Shown: positions 35,575 to 43,186 of the stretch, piece by piece | Layout: the number at the start of each line of letters is the position of its first letter | Numbering within the stretch: position 1 is the first letter of the stretch | Assembly: GCA_024644405.1 (NCBI GenBank) | Contig: JAHELC010000014.1 | Location: forward strand, 1-49,725 | DNA length: 49,725 nucleotides | Direction of reading: 5' to 3' | DNA from: Nitrospinaceae bacterium | GTDB taxonomy: Bacteria > Nitrospinota > Nitrospinia > Nitrospinales > Nitrospinaceae | Program-made: the position numbers and the translations under genes | Notes under the pieces: model-generated | The model's input: the letters and a program-made list of their open reading frames with translations, nothing else | Told to the model about the DNA's origin: nothing | Databases searched by the model: none

Positions 35575-35979
35575 ATGGTAGGTTTTTCTCATCAGATACA
35601 GGTTCGCCACATTGTGGTGGAAAAAAAAGAAGTCGCGGAATTGTTAAAAGGGACCATCAACGAAGCCAAAACGGCTACCGGCCGGACTCAAATGTTGATG
35701 CGCCTGGCCGAAAAGTACAGCTTGTGTTCCTCCAAAGAGGATGGCGGCAATCTGGGGTGGATCGAGTTGTCGTCCGACGATCCCCGCATCAGGGGATACG
35801 ACCCCGTGCTCAAGAATGCAGAACTGGAGCAGATCATCCGCGAGGGGGTCAAGGATATGACCCTCAACCGGGGCGAAGTGTTTGGCCCGGCGCAGACGCA
35901 GGAAGGCTTTCATCTAATCATGATCACCAACGACTTCGGTTCCGATCGGGCGACGGCGTTTACGGGTTCTTCGCTTTAA
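35575..35979 (+). CDS. Parvulin-type peptidyl-prolyl cis-trans isomerase
   Basis: About 134 aa, a single parvulin (rotamase) domain without signal peptide. Motifs are QVRHIVVEKKEVAELL, RLAEKYSLCSSKEDGGNLGWIE and VFGPAQTQEGFHLIMITND, each matching PpiC-type rotamases. A cytoplasmic prolyl isomerase is most likely. I chose the ATG at 35575 (MVGFSHQIQVRH), with GAGGGT just upstream; the frame is open to 35527. The gene ends inside the stop codon of the convergent radical SAM gene (four-base overlap), so the two 3' ends share sequence. Confidence 0.85.
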   Translation: MVGFSHQIQVRHIVVEKKEVAELLKGTINEAKTATGRTQMLMRLAEKYSLCSSKEDGGNLGWIELSSDDPRIRGYDPVLKNAELEQIIREGVKDMTLNRGEVFGPAQTQEGFHLIMITNDFGSDRATAFTGSSL

Positions 35980-37091
35980 ACTTGTTTTTCTTCGGCAGCC
36001 ACCACCGGTGCGGCCGGTTCGTGATCCACGAAATTGTAGGCGAAACATCCGCTGGAGCAGCGCACCATGTAATGCGGGCAGGAGCGGCAGGGTTCCTTTG
36101 CCTTCGTGTTTTCGAATACGTGAGTTAAAAAGCGGGATCCCATCCGCGCTTCGCTGATCGGGTTCACTTCCTTGAATTCCGAAATATTCCCCAGCTTCAA
36201 ATTGTGGAATGGGAAACAGTTGAAGCAATCGCCCTTGGAATCGATGTCCATGGGACTGCCGTCGGCGCATCCAAAATAAAACTGCTGAGTCTTCCATTCC
36301 GAAAACTCCGGCACCTGTTTGTACCCGTGATAGTAGAACCGGGAAACCAGGTCTTCCTCGCCGTCGGCGATTTCATCCAGAAAGCACGGCGGGAAGGAAC
36401 AGTCGAAGCGAAATCCCATTTGCGGGTACTGCTTGAGCAGATCGACCATCTGCCGCCCCACTTTGGGAAAATCGCGGATCGGCAAATAGACGTTGTCAAT
36501 TTCACCGACGATGGGAAACGCCGGGCTGATCCGAATGCGGTACGACTGGTCCCTGGGCAAACCGATTTCCTGGTAAATGGCGTCGATCTCCCGACACTGC
36601 GTTTGCAGGTCCTGATCTTTTGAATACAGGTTGATGCTGAAGGTGACGCCGTATCCGTTTTTGCGAAGGAGCTGTCTCGCCACCTCGTGACATCGTTGGT
36701 GGTTTTTTTCGCTGATGTTGTCCAGCGTCTGCCAGTTGAGCAGTACAGAAAAAGTGATGTGCCGTTTGATGCTGCCCTGGGCGCTGACTGCGTGTTCCAG
36801 CAGGTCCAGTACGTGGTCTTTCATCAGGCCGTTGGTGAACAGGCCGAGGTTGGAGTAAGGTGACATGGCGTCCAGCGTGCTTGAAAAAATTTCGTTGAAC
36901 CGGGGATGGAGCGTCGGTTCCCCGCCCATGAAGTTGATGACCCCGGCGGTTTGGATCTTGGGGAGCATTTCCGACGTAAAATAATCGTATTCCATGGACT
37001 TGCCCGGTGTATTCACCGTTTCTTCCATGTACTCGTCGGCAAAGCAGTAATTGCATTTCAGGTTGCAATAGCTGTTTAAGATAATATTCAT
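35976..37091 (-). CDS. Radical SAM protein with SPASM-like C-terminus
   Basis: 371 aa. The radical SAM cluster motif C8-NLK-C12-NY-C15 sits near the N-terminus (NSYCNLKCNYCFADEY), followed by the GGEPTLHP loop (MGGEPTLHPRF, residues ~55-65). The C-terminal region has Cys residues in CFNCFPF and CRSCPHYMVRCSSGCFAYNF, the CxxCx5CxxxC pattern of SPASM/twitch auxiliary Fe-S clusters. Such enzymes act on peptides, sulfatases or other substrates. No short precursor peptide rich in Cys/Ser/Thr is evident beside it, and no sulfatase is in the window, so the substrate is unknown. It converges with the parvulin gene. Confidence 0.9.
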   Translation of the reverse strand: MNIILNSYCNLKCNYCFADEYMEETVNTPGKSMEYDYFTSEMLPKIQTAGVINFMGGEPTLHPRFNEIFSSTLDAMSPYSNLGLFTNGLMKDHVLDLLEHAVSAQGSIKRHITFSVLLNWQTLDNISEKNHQRCHEVARQLLRKNGYGVTFSINLYSKDQDLQTQCREIDAIYQEIGLPRDQSYRIRISPAFPIVGEIDNVYLPIRDFPKVGRQMVDLLKQYPQMGFRFDCSFPPCFLDEIADGEEDLVSRFYYHGYKQVPEFSEWKTQQFYFGCADGSPMDIDSKGDCFNCFPFHNLKLGNISEFKEVNPISEARMGSRFLTHVFENTKAKEPCRSCPHYMVRCSSGCFAYNFVDHEPAAPVVAAEEKQV

Positions 37092-37133
37092 AGCACCACC
37101 TTATTTATCATCCTTCGACAGGCTCAGGAGTAA

Positions 37134-37177
37134 GCGGCGAACCGCCGAAGGTAAATTTTAAACTTCAGCTGGCGAAA
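37134..37177. repeat. Intergenic repeat, copy A (direct repeat flanking the 37.2 kb gene)
   Basis: It begins with the palindrome GCGGCG-AA-CGCCG-like element (37134-37147) and continues about 30 bases that align with 37584-37630 with scattered mismatches. The two copies lie in the same orientation on either side of the gene at 37235-37516. CCTTCGACAGGCTCAGGAG, a motif with a degenerate copy near 33541, precedes it. Confidence 0.6.
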
Positions 37178-37210
37178 TTAACTGATCAATTCCGCCAAAA
37201 TGCCACAGCG

Positions 37211-37235
37211 AAATTTGGTCCGGGCCTTGCCCGGT
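37211..37235. repeat. 25-bp hairpin repeat, copy 2
   Basis: Matches 12567-12591 at 24 of 25 bases. The palindrome CCGGGC-CTT-GCCCGG occupies 37220-37234 and abuts the stop codon of the minus-strand gene at 37235. It may serve as a terminator-like hairpin for that gene. Confidence 0.8.
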
Positions 37236-37516
37236 TAGGGTTCAAAAGTTTTTTTCCTGCGCAGAATCTGCCCCGTCCCGGCGTGCACCAGCATCTTCAA
37301 TTCGAAGGGGTAGGTCCGGCAGACGTTCACGAATTTCTCTACCGCGTCGTTTTTGGCGTCCGACTCGTCTGGCGCGTCCAGGGCGATTTCCCAGGCGTAT
37401 TTCAGGGTTGGAATGCGCTCGAAGCAGGCCTCTTCCAGACGCAGGAGCAGTTCGCTTTCATGGGCCTCGTTAAAATCATTCAATTCCGTTACCAGTAAAA
37501 CGTTAAATGTCGCCAA
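37235..37516 (-). CDS. Hypothetical protein, 93 aa
   Basis: I recognise no family. The predicted protein starts MATFNVLLVTELNDFNEAHESEL, with a central acidic helical part and a basic end. The pattern beta-strand, helix, helix, strand is plausible for a small alpha/beta protein. A TTG at 37516 is chosen because GAGGGGGC lies just upstream and residues before it (from an ATG at 37561) are Arg-rich and unlikely. The gene is bracketed by direct intergenic repeats (37134 and 37584) and ends at the 25-bp hairpin repeat, so it may have been moved or captured with them. Confidence 0.6.
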   Translation of the reverse strand: MATFNVLLVTELNDFNEAHESELLLRLEEACFERIPTLKYAWEIALDAPDESDAKNDAVEKFVNVCRTYPFELKMLVHAGTGQILRRKKTFEP

Positions 37517-37568
37517 ATTGCCCCCTCGCCAAAAACGGTGTCCACGGAATGCCCGTATCATATCACAG

Positions 37569-37583
37569 CCAGCGTGACGCTGG
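37569..37583. repeat. Palindrome shared with 31931-31945
   Basis: CCAGCG-TGA-CGCTGG, the reverse complement of the element at 31931-31945. It is immediately followed by repeat copy B. Confidence 0.6.
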
Positions 37584-37630
37584 GCGGCGAATCGCCGCAG
37601 ATGAATTTAAAACCTTAGAAAGGCGAAAAT
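37584..37630. repeat. Intergenic repeat, copy B
   Basis: Begins with GCGGCGAATCGCCG and aligns over about 45 bases with 37134-37177 in the same orientation. It lies between the 93-aa gene and the BASS transporter gene. Confidence 0.6.
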
Positions 37631-37636
37631 GACGTT

Positions 37637-38626
37637 TCAATCGCGGGAATCCGTCCCGGCAACATTGTCTCCAGGCACCAGCCTGGACAGGCCGGCCACG
37701 AGGCTGCCGAGAATGCAGTGGGTGAGGGCCGAGATGGCTCCCGGCACGGTGGCCAGCCCAAAGGCGGCAAAATTGCTCCGGGCCAGTTCCGTTGCCAGGC
37801 CGGAGTTCTGCATACCGACTTCCACCGAAATTGTCCGGGCATCCCGGTCGTTCGTCCGGATGATCCGAGACAATCCGTAGCCCAGGAGAAATCCCAGAAA
37901 ATGCAGAGTCACCACCGCCTCCAAAAGAGACGCGCCGCTTTCCAGAAGGGCCTCCTTTTTGGCAGCGAGAATGAAGTCGACGATGAACACGATGGACAGC
38001 ACCGCCAGAAACGGCGTGTAGGCGGCGGTGCGTTGCACCTGTTTATGAAAAAAATGATTGAGGGCGATGCCGGCGGTCACCGGCAGAATGACTACCTGGA
38101 AGGTTTTGATCAATAATCCTATGGTATCCACTTCTACCGCGGTGCCCGTCAACGATTCCGCAGCCGACTGCACCAGCCAGGTGGTCAACAGCGGAGTCAT
38201 GAGTACCGCCAGCAGAGTCGAGCAGGTGGTGAGAGTGACCGACAGCGCGACGTTCAGCCGGGCGATAAAACTGACCACGTTGGAGGCAGTGCCGCCGGGG
38301 CAACACCCGACCAGCAACAGGCCGATCACGTAGTCGATGGGAAGTGTGAACAGATGCGCCAGACCGAAGGCCAGCAGAGGCATAACGAGGTATTGCAATC
38401 CGACACCCAGCAGAACCGTTCCGGGGATTTCCAGAATCCGTACGAAATCCTGCGCGGTCAATGTCAATCCCATGCTGAGCATGATGATGGCGAGGAAGAA
38501 CGGAATCCAGCCGGGTTGAAACCAGGTCGCTGTGGCGGGTTCCCACAACGCCAGCCCCGCGCCCAATACCACCCACACCGGGAACGCATTGGCCAGCGCG
38601 ATGAAAAGTTTCTCGGTATTATTCAC
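37637..38626 (-). CDS. Bile acid:sodium symporter (BASS) family transporter
   Basis: 329 aa with about nine to ten transmembrane helices. Family signatures are IIMLSMGLTLTAQDF near residues 47-60 and the sodium-site region VGCCPGGTASNVVSFIARLNVALSVTLT near residues 107-135. BASS-family members move bile acids, pantoate, pyruvate, arsenite or other organic anions with sodium; the substrate here is unknown. The gene is on the minus strand and directly downstream of the exported methyltransferase gene, separated by six bases, so they are probably cotranscribed. Confidence 0.92.
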   Translation of the reverse strand: MNNTEKLFIALANAFPVWVVLGAGLALWEPATATWFQPGWIPFFLAIIMLSMGLTLTAQDFVRILEIPGTVLLGVGLQYLVMPLLAFGLAHLFTLPIDYVIGLLLVGCCPGGTASNVVSFIARLNVALSVTLTTCSTLLAVLMTPLLTTWLVQSAAESLTGTAVEVDTIGLLIKTFQVVILPVTAGIALNHFFHKQVQRTAAYTPFLAVLSIVFIVDFILAAKKEALLESGASLLEAVVTLHFLGFLLGYGLSRIIRTNDRDARTISVEVGMQNSGLATELARSNFAAFGLATVPGAISALTHCILGSLVAGLSRLVPGDNVAGTDSRD

Positions 38627-38632
38627 CCGGGG

Positions 38633-39283
38633 TTATTCTGTTTTCTGGACGATGATGCTGGAGTAGGCCTGGTCGTTGTCTTCATACGCCTGGTAGCGGA
38701 TGATTTTCATATCCTTGAACGCTTCCAGCAATTCGTTGGTTTTCAACAGCCACTTGGGATTGAATTTCTGATGCTTCAGGTGGTCGACGTTGTAGGTTTC
38801 GATGATCGCCATGCCGCCCGGCTTGAGCGCGTCATTGATTTGCGGCCACAGGTCTCTCTGCATGTAATACATCAGGAGAATCACGTCGTAGGCGTTCTTT
38901 TCCAATCGATGGTTTTCCAGATCGACTACCTGCGTTTCGATTGTTACCCCGTTCTGTTTCGCCAACTGGTGCGCTTTGGCCAGACCTTTCTCCGAGATAT
39001 CCAGTCCCACCACATCAAATCCCTGCGTGGCGAGGTACACTCCGTTGCGGCCCTCGCCGATGGCGATATCCAGCGCCTTGCCTTTGGGGAGCAGATGGAC
39101 ATTCTGCTTGAGAAACGGCACCGGGTCCTTGCCGAAAATATAGGCCTCCGTGCTGTACTTTTGGTCCCAGCGGTCCTTATCGCGTGGTTTGGCTTCCAGC
39201 GGTGGTGCTCCCGCAATGGCGGTAACTATCAGAAAAGTCAAAGCGTTCAATAGAATTTTTTTGCAGGAGCAGTCGAGACTCAT
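38633..39283 (-). CDS. SAM-dependent methyltransferase with apparent signal peptide
   Basis: About 216 aa. Class I methyltransferase fold with SAM motif LDIAIGEGRNGVYLATQGFD (residues 71-90) and VVGLDIS, resembling TehB/UbiE-like enzymes. The N-terminus (MSLDCSCKKILLNALTFLIVTAIAGAPPLEAKPRD) looks like a Sec signal peptide with cleavage near LEA-KP, unusual for a SAM enzyme. The ATG at 39283 is supported by GGAGG five bases upstream; an in-frame start at 39325 would add residues before that RBS. The substrate is unknown. It precedes a BASS transporter by six bases on the same strand. Confidence 0.85.
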   Translation of the reverse strand: MSLDCSCKKILLNALTFLIVTAIAGAPPLEAKPRDKDRWDQKYSTEAYIFGKDPVPFLKQNVHLLPKGKALDIAIGEGRNGVYLATQGFDVVGLDISEKGLAKAHQLAKQNGVTIETQVVDLENHRLEKNAYDVILLMYYMQRDLWPQINDALKPGGMAIIETYNVDHLKHQKFNPKWLLKTNELLEAFKDMKIIRYQAYEDNDQAYSSIIVQKTE

Positions 39284-39435
39284 CAGTGCCTCCGGTTCGA
39301 TAGGATGACGTAAATTGTACTCCAACCCCCCAACCTGTCAAGCCATTTACCCGTTTACAGGGGAGGGCTTTAAATTGTAAACTTGGATCAAATTGTCCCA
39401 TTCATGCGGAGTGTGCAATGTTACGGAGGTTTTTC

Positions 39436-39969
39436 ATGCGGCGTGTTTTCGGATATTTCATAGTGGCAGTCTTTGGAATCCAGGCGTTCCTGGGGTCCAC
39501 CTTGTGGGCGGGCGATTCCATTCAGAGAACACCTGTATCTCAATCCGCCGACCAGCGGTTTCAGGATTATGGCGACGGCACTATTCTCGATACCCGGTCC
39601 AATCTCATGTGGATGAAACTCGATTACTGGTTGATCGAAAAGAAATGGGTGAACTGGTATACCGCCAAGGAGTTCGCGCAGCGCATGAACAATAAGAAAT
39701 TCGCAGGATACAACGACTGGCGCCTGCCCACTCCTGAAGAAGCCCTGCAACTCTACGATCGGCGCAAGCGGAACATCGACAAGGACGGCGACAAGGTGTT
39801 CATCGACCGCGTTTTTCCAAAAGGCGGCGGATGGGGCACCTGGACCAGTTCTGAAAAAGGGGCGCAAGCCATCGTTATTTCCTACAAGGACGAGGGCGGC
39901 CAGGCCTACCAGGATAAAATCCATGGCCCCGACGCGTTTCTCAGGCTGGTGCGCGGTCCTGTCTCCTGA
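39436..39969 (+). CDS. Exported DUF1566 (Lcl C-terminal-like) protein
   Basis: About 177 aa. Signal peptide MRRVFGYFIVAVFGIQAFLGSTLWA is followed by a DUF1566 domain: RFQDYGDGTILDTRSNLMWMK, NWYTAKEFAQRMNNKKFAGYNDWRLPTPEEALQLY, and GTWTSSEKGAQA. DUF1566 shares its core with the SUMF1/C-type-lectin-like fold, which makes this a distant relative of the three SUMF1-fold proteins in the window. GGAGG six bases before the ATG at 39436 decides the start over the in-frame ATG at 39418. Likely periplasmic or surface; ligand unknown. Confidence 0.85.
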   Translation: MRRVFGYFIVAVFGIQAFLGSTLWAGDSIQRTPVSQSADQRFQDYGDGTILDTRSNLMWMKLDYWLIEKKWVNWYTAKEFAQRMNNKKFAGYNDWRLPTPEEALQLYDRRKRNIDKDGDKVFIDRVFPKGGGWGTWTSSEKGAQAIVISYKDEGGQAYQDKIHGPDAFLRLVRGPVS

Positions 39970-40237
39970 AAGAAAGGCGCCTGAAGATAAACATCAATTG
40001 ACCCGATATGCCATTAAAAATAGGCTGTTGCATACACCCGCACTCCTTTTAGAGGGCAACCCCATCTCCCGTTTGTAGTACAAACCATGACAAGAAAAAC
40101 AAGAAAACCGCGATGGCAGGCCTTGCGACTAATGTGTATCCTGTGGGTCATATAGGGGTTTAATCAGCTTGATGTTTATGAAGGTTCCCAAATACAGATT
40201 AAATTATAAAAAACCATCTCTAACTCTGGAGGTTTTT
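39970..40237. other. Gene-free stretch before the DUF1264 gene
   Basis: About 270 bases without a convincing gene. It becomes AT-rich toward the DUF1264 gene and probably carries its promoter, but no -35/-10 pair with good spacing stands out. I see no terminator hairpin with a T run for the preceding gene. Confidence 0.5.
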
Positions 40238-40774
40238 ATGAAATTGTCAAAAATAATTTTTCTCTCCTTGATCATGTTCAGTATGACTGCCGCCTGTGCC
40301 ACTGCCGGCGATAAGATGGCGGATAAAGCTCCCCCCAGCCCGCTGGATGGCTACACCATTCACGTCAGCGCTCCGCATATGATGGACGGCGAAGTCATTG
40401 GCCCCTTTCATCATTATTGCAAACCGATCAACGACGACATTATTCAATGCATTCTTTTCGAGTCCACCGAGCCCAACGCCCGCATGACCGAGGTCGAATA
40501 CATGGTCTCCAAGAAACTCGCGCGGTCGGCTATTCCAGATTGGTCTCACAAGAAAAACTGGCATGACCACAAGCAGGAAATAGAAACCGGACGTGTTGCG
40601 GTGCATTATCCCGTCGATAAAGAAACAGTGGACAAAATTGTCAACCACGTTTCCGATACGGACGGAATCATTTTCCATCTGTGGCCGCATGATGCGCCAA
40701 TTCCGGATGGCTCCGTCAGTATTGCCCAGTCGGTAGGCCATTGGGAAGCTTTGCATGGAAAAATGCAGAAATAA
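40238..40774 (+). CDS. Exported DUF1264 protein
   Basis: About 178 aa. The N-terminus (MKLSKIIFLSLIMFSMTAACATAGD) is a signal peptide; Cys at the end of SMTAAC might be lipidated, though the lipobox is not ideal. The mature part matches DUF1264: SPLDGYTIHVSAPHMMDGEVIGPFHHYCKPINDDIIQCILFES and EVEYMVSKKLARSAIPDW. The family is known from plants (oil-body-associated proteins) and some bacteria; no activity is known. The ATG at 40238 follows TGGAGG at good spacing; the in-frame ATG at 40169 has none. It lies 57 bases upstream of the cytochrome c gene. Confidence 0.87.
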   Translation: MKLSKIIFLSLIMFSMTAACATAGDKMADKAPPSPLDGYTIHVSAPHMMDGEVIGPFHHYCKPINDDIIQCILFESTEPNARMTEVEYMVSKKLARSAIPDWSHKKNWHDHKQEIETGRVAVHYPVDKETVDKIVNHVSDTDGIIFHLWPHDAPIPDGSVSIAQSVGHWEALHGKMQK

Positions 40775-40831
40775 TCAACCGGGTTCCCTTTTCCCTTTCG
40801 GGAAGAGGGAACGCCTTTTCTGGTCAATGTG

Positions 40832-41263
40832 ATGCGTATTCAAATCCGATTCATGTTGGGGGTAGTGGTCATGATTTTTCTAGCCGGGCCGGCGGCCCAG
40901 GCCTTTCACCCCAGTGTTTATTCTCCCCGTGTTCCTCCCGAGCAGTTGGAAAGAATCCAGGAGATCGAAAGTCCTTTTGAAACCACGCCGGAACGGATCG
41001 AGGAAGGAAGAAAGGTCTACTTCGGCAAAGGATTGTGCGTGACCTGTCACAGCAAAAAAGGCAACGGGGTGCGGATGCCCGGTCACGCTCCTCGGGATTT
41101 CACCGACGCCAAATGGCAGGATACCCGCACAGACGGCGAATTGATGTGGGTTCTCAAAACCGGGAGCCCCGGGACGGGTATGCCCCAAAGGGTCGGCAAG
41201 GTCCTGACCGAGGAAGAAGGCTGGAATGTGATCCAGTTTATCCGTACCTTTCGGGCTCAATGA
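40832..41263 (+). CDS. Monohaem periplasmic cytochrome c
   Basis: 143 aa. Signal peptide MRIQIRFMLGVVVMIFLAGPAAQAF. The haem c site is C69-VT-C72-H73, preceded by EEGRKVYFGKGL as in class I cytochromes. M117 in GSPGTGMPQ is the likely distal haem ligand, and the C-terminal helix has WNVIQFIRTF. It is a soluble periplasmic electron carrier or the cytochrome part of a larger oxidase chain; the partner is not in the window. Start at the ATG 40832; a GTG one codon earlier is possible. It probably shares a transcript with the DUF1264 gene. Confidence 0.92.
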   Translation: MRIQIRFMLGVVVMIFLAGPAAQAFHPSVYSPRVPPEQLERIQEIESPFETTPERIEEGRKVYFGKGLCVTCHSKKGNGVRMPGHAPRDFTDAKWQDTRTDGELMWVLKTGSPGTGMPQRVGKVLTEEEGWNVIQFIRTFRAQ

Positions 41264-41521
41264 TGCAATTGTTCTAGCAACCGGTGGCAAGCGGATGCTT
41301 CGCCTTTATAAGCCTGGGTCGCCAATGGCTTCGATTTGCAGTCCGGTTCTTGTCGTATACGCATTGCAAAATTTCTTTGAAATTGAAAAATACCCCAAAT
41401 CCGGGACCGGTTGATATAAAATCGACCGATAGGCATCAACAGGCAATATAAAATTGTGGCACCGGCTGGGATCCCCAAAAGCCCGGATTCGGCCGGCAAC
41501 CTTCAATAAGGCCTTGTGGTT

Positions 41522-43186
41522 ATGGCTTCAATTCCCCCAAACCCTCCCACACAAAACTCTGCAAATAATATTACGGAAGAATATCGCATTCTTCATAAAG
41601 TAGCCCAGATATTGCAGGCCACTGGGGAATTAAAGGGCATGCTGCAGGATGTTTTGCAGGCAATCACCAGCTTTGAAGAACTCAAGGTGGAAAATAAGGC
41701 CGGCTTGTTTCTGGCCGATGAAGACAAAAAAGTTTTACGGCTATTCACCACATTTGGTAAATTTTCAGAAGAATTTCTAGAAAATGAAAAGGAGGTGCCT
41801 TTTGGTGATTGCTTGTGCGGCCGCGTAGCGGAATCGGGCCAGATACTTATGAGTGAAAGTTGTTTTACCGATCCCCGCCATGAAAGGCAATATGATGATA
41901 TGACCGCTCATGGGCATTATATTGTTCCATTGAAAACCAGTGAAAAACTGGTGGGAGTGATGTTTCTCTATACCAATACCAACCCAGTCTGGTATCAACA
42001 CAGCCAGGAAGTCCTGCTGTCCATCGGTGGGCTTATTGCGAATACGATTGAACGGAAACGTATCGACGCAGAGTTAAAGGTATTCAAGAATCACCTGGAA
42101 GATCAGGTCAAACAGCGGACCACTGAATTGAGGGAAAGCCGCCGCACTTTGGAAACGCTGATTTCCAATCTTCCGGGAATGATGTACCGGTCCCTCAATG
42201 ATAAAGCCTGGACCATGTTATATGTGAGTGATGGGTGTGAAAGCCTTACCGGCTATCCCGCCTCGGACCTGATGAATCAAAAAGTAACCTATAACGAGAT
42301 CATTCATCCGGATGATCGCGCCGCTGTTTGGGACGCTGTCCAGGAAGCCTTGAAAGAATGCAGGGCTTATAAAATTACTTATCGAATACAGGATTTGTTT
42401 GGAAATGAAAAAATAGTCTGGGAGCAGGGAAGAGGGGTTTATTCCGATTCAGGAGAATTGCTCACTTTGGAAGGTTTTATAACGAATATAACGGATCGCC
42501 ATAAGATGGAAGAGGAATTAAAAGCATCGCATGAAAAATTACGCAATCTCAGCAACAGATTGCAATCCATCAGGGAGAAAGAAAAGTCCCGCATAGCAAG
42601 GCAGGTCCACGATGAGTTGGGCCAATCGTTGACCGCTCTGAAAATGGATATTTTACATCTTGAAAAAAACCTTCCCTCCAATCCAGCCGATATGCACAAC
42701 CAGTTTCAATCGATGGAAAAAATTATCGACAACACCATCCAATCGGTGCAACGGATCGCTATGGAATTGCGTCCTCCAATATTGGATGCGTTTGGACTTT
42801 GTGAGGCTATTGCCTGGCAAGCGGGTGAATACAATAAAAAACTGGGGATCCATTTCGATCTCAATTGTCTCCAGGAGCATGTTGACTTGGAAAAGGATTT
42901 GGAAACCACGTTGTTTCGCATATTTCAGGAGACTCTTACGAATATCGTGCGCCATGCGGAAGCCAGCCGGGTTCAAGTCAGTTTGAATCGAGTCAACGAG
43001 CACTTGGTTTTCGAGATTGAAGACAATGGCAAAGGAATTAAAGATGAGCATATTGAAAATTCAAACTCCCTTGGACTGATCGGGATTCAAGAACGGGTTC
43101 ACCCTTGGGACGGACAAGTTCAGTTTGAAGGCAGTCCGGAAAAGGGGACAAAGGTGACAGTCAAAATTCCTTTAATGCAAAAATGA
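41522..43186 (+). CDS. GAF-PAS sensor histidine kinase (NarX-like HisKA_3 class)
   Basis: About 554 aa, cytoplasmic. GAF domain ~20-180 with a Cys/His set (C97 and C99 in GDCLCGR, C114 in SESCF, H120, H130 and H132 in AHGHY). A short coiled coil ~185-210, then a PAS domain ~212-330 (YVSDGCESLTGYP, NITDRHK). The HisKA_3 dimerisation domain has its phosphorylatable His at H363 (ARQVHDELGQSLTAL), and the HATPase domain (~460-554) has NIVRHAEA, DNGKGI and LGLIGIQERV. The HisKA_3 class pairs with NarL-type regulators; the next gene is one, and its ATG overlaps this stop. GTG at 41516 is an alternative start. Confidence 0.93.
   Translation: MASIPPNPPTQNSANNITEEYRILHKVAQILQATGELKGMLQDVLQAITSFEELKVENKAGLFLADEDKKVLRLFTTFGKFSEEFLENEKEVPFGDCLCGRVAESGQILMSESCFTDPRHERQYDDMTAHGHYIVPLKTSEKLVGVMFLYTNTNPVWYQHSQEVLLSIGGLIANTIERKRIDAELKVFKNHLEDQVKQRTTELRESRRTLETLISNLPGMMYRSLNDKAWTMLYVSDGCESLTGYPASDLMNQKVTYNEIIHPDDRAAVWDAVQEALKECRAYKITYRIQDLFGNEKIVWEQGRGVYSDSGELLTLEGFITNITDRHKMEEELKASHEKLRNLSNRLQSIREKEKSRIARQVHDELGQSLTALKMDILHLEKNLPSNPADMHNQFQSMEKIIDNTIQSVQRIAMELRPPILDAFGLCEAIAWQAGEYNKKLGIHFDLNCLQEHVDLEKDLETTLFRIFQETLTNIVRHAEASRVQVSLNRVNEHLVFEIEDNGKGIKDEHIENSNSLGLIGIQERVHPWDGQVQFEGSPEKGTKVTVKIPLMQK

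Noticed and set aside
37235-37516. RiPP precursor for the adjacent radical SAM enzyme
   Set aside because: The 93-aa protein lacks a leader-plus-core layout and a Cys/Ser/Thr/Gly-rich core; it reads as a folded alpha/beta protein.
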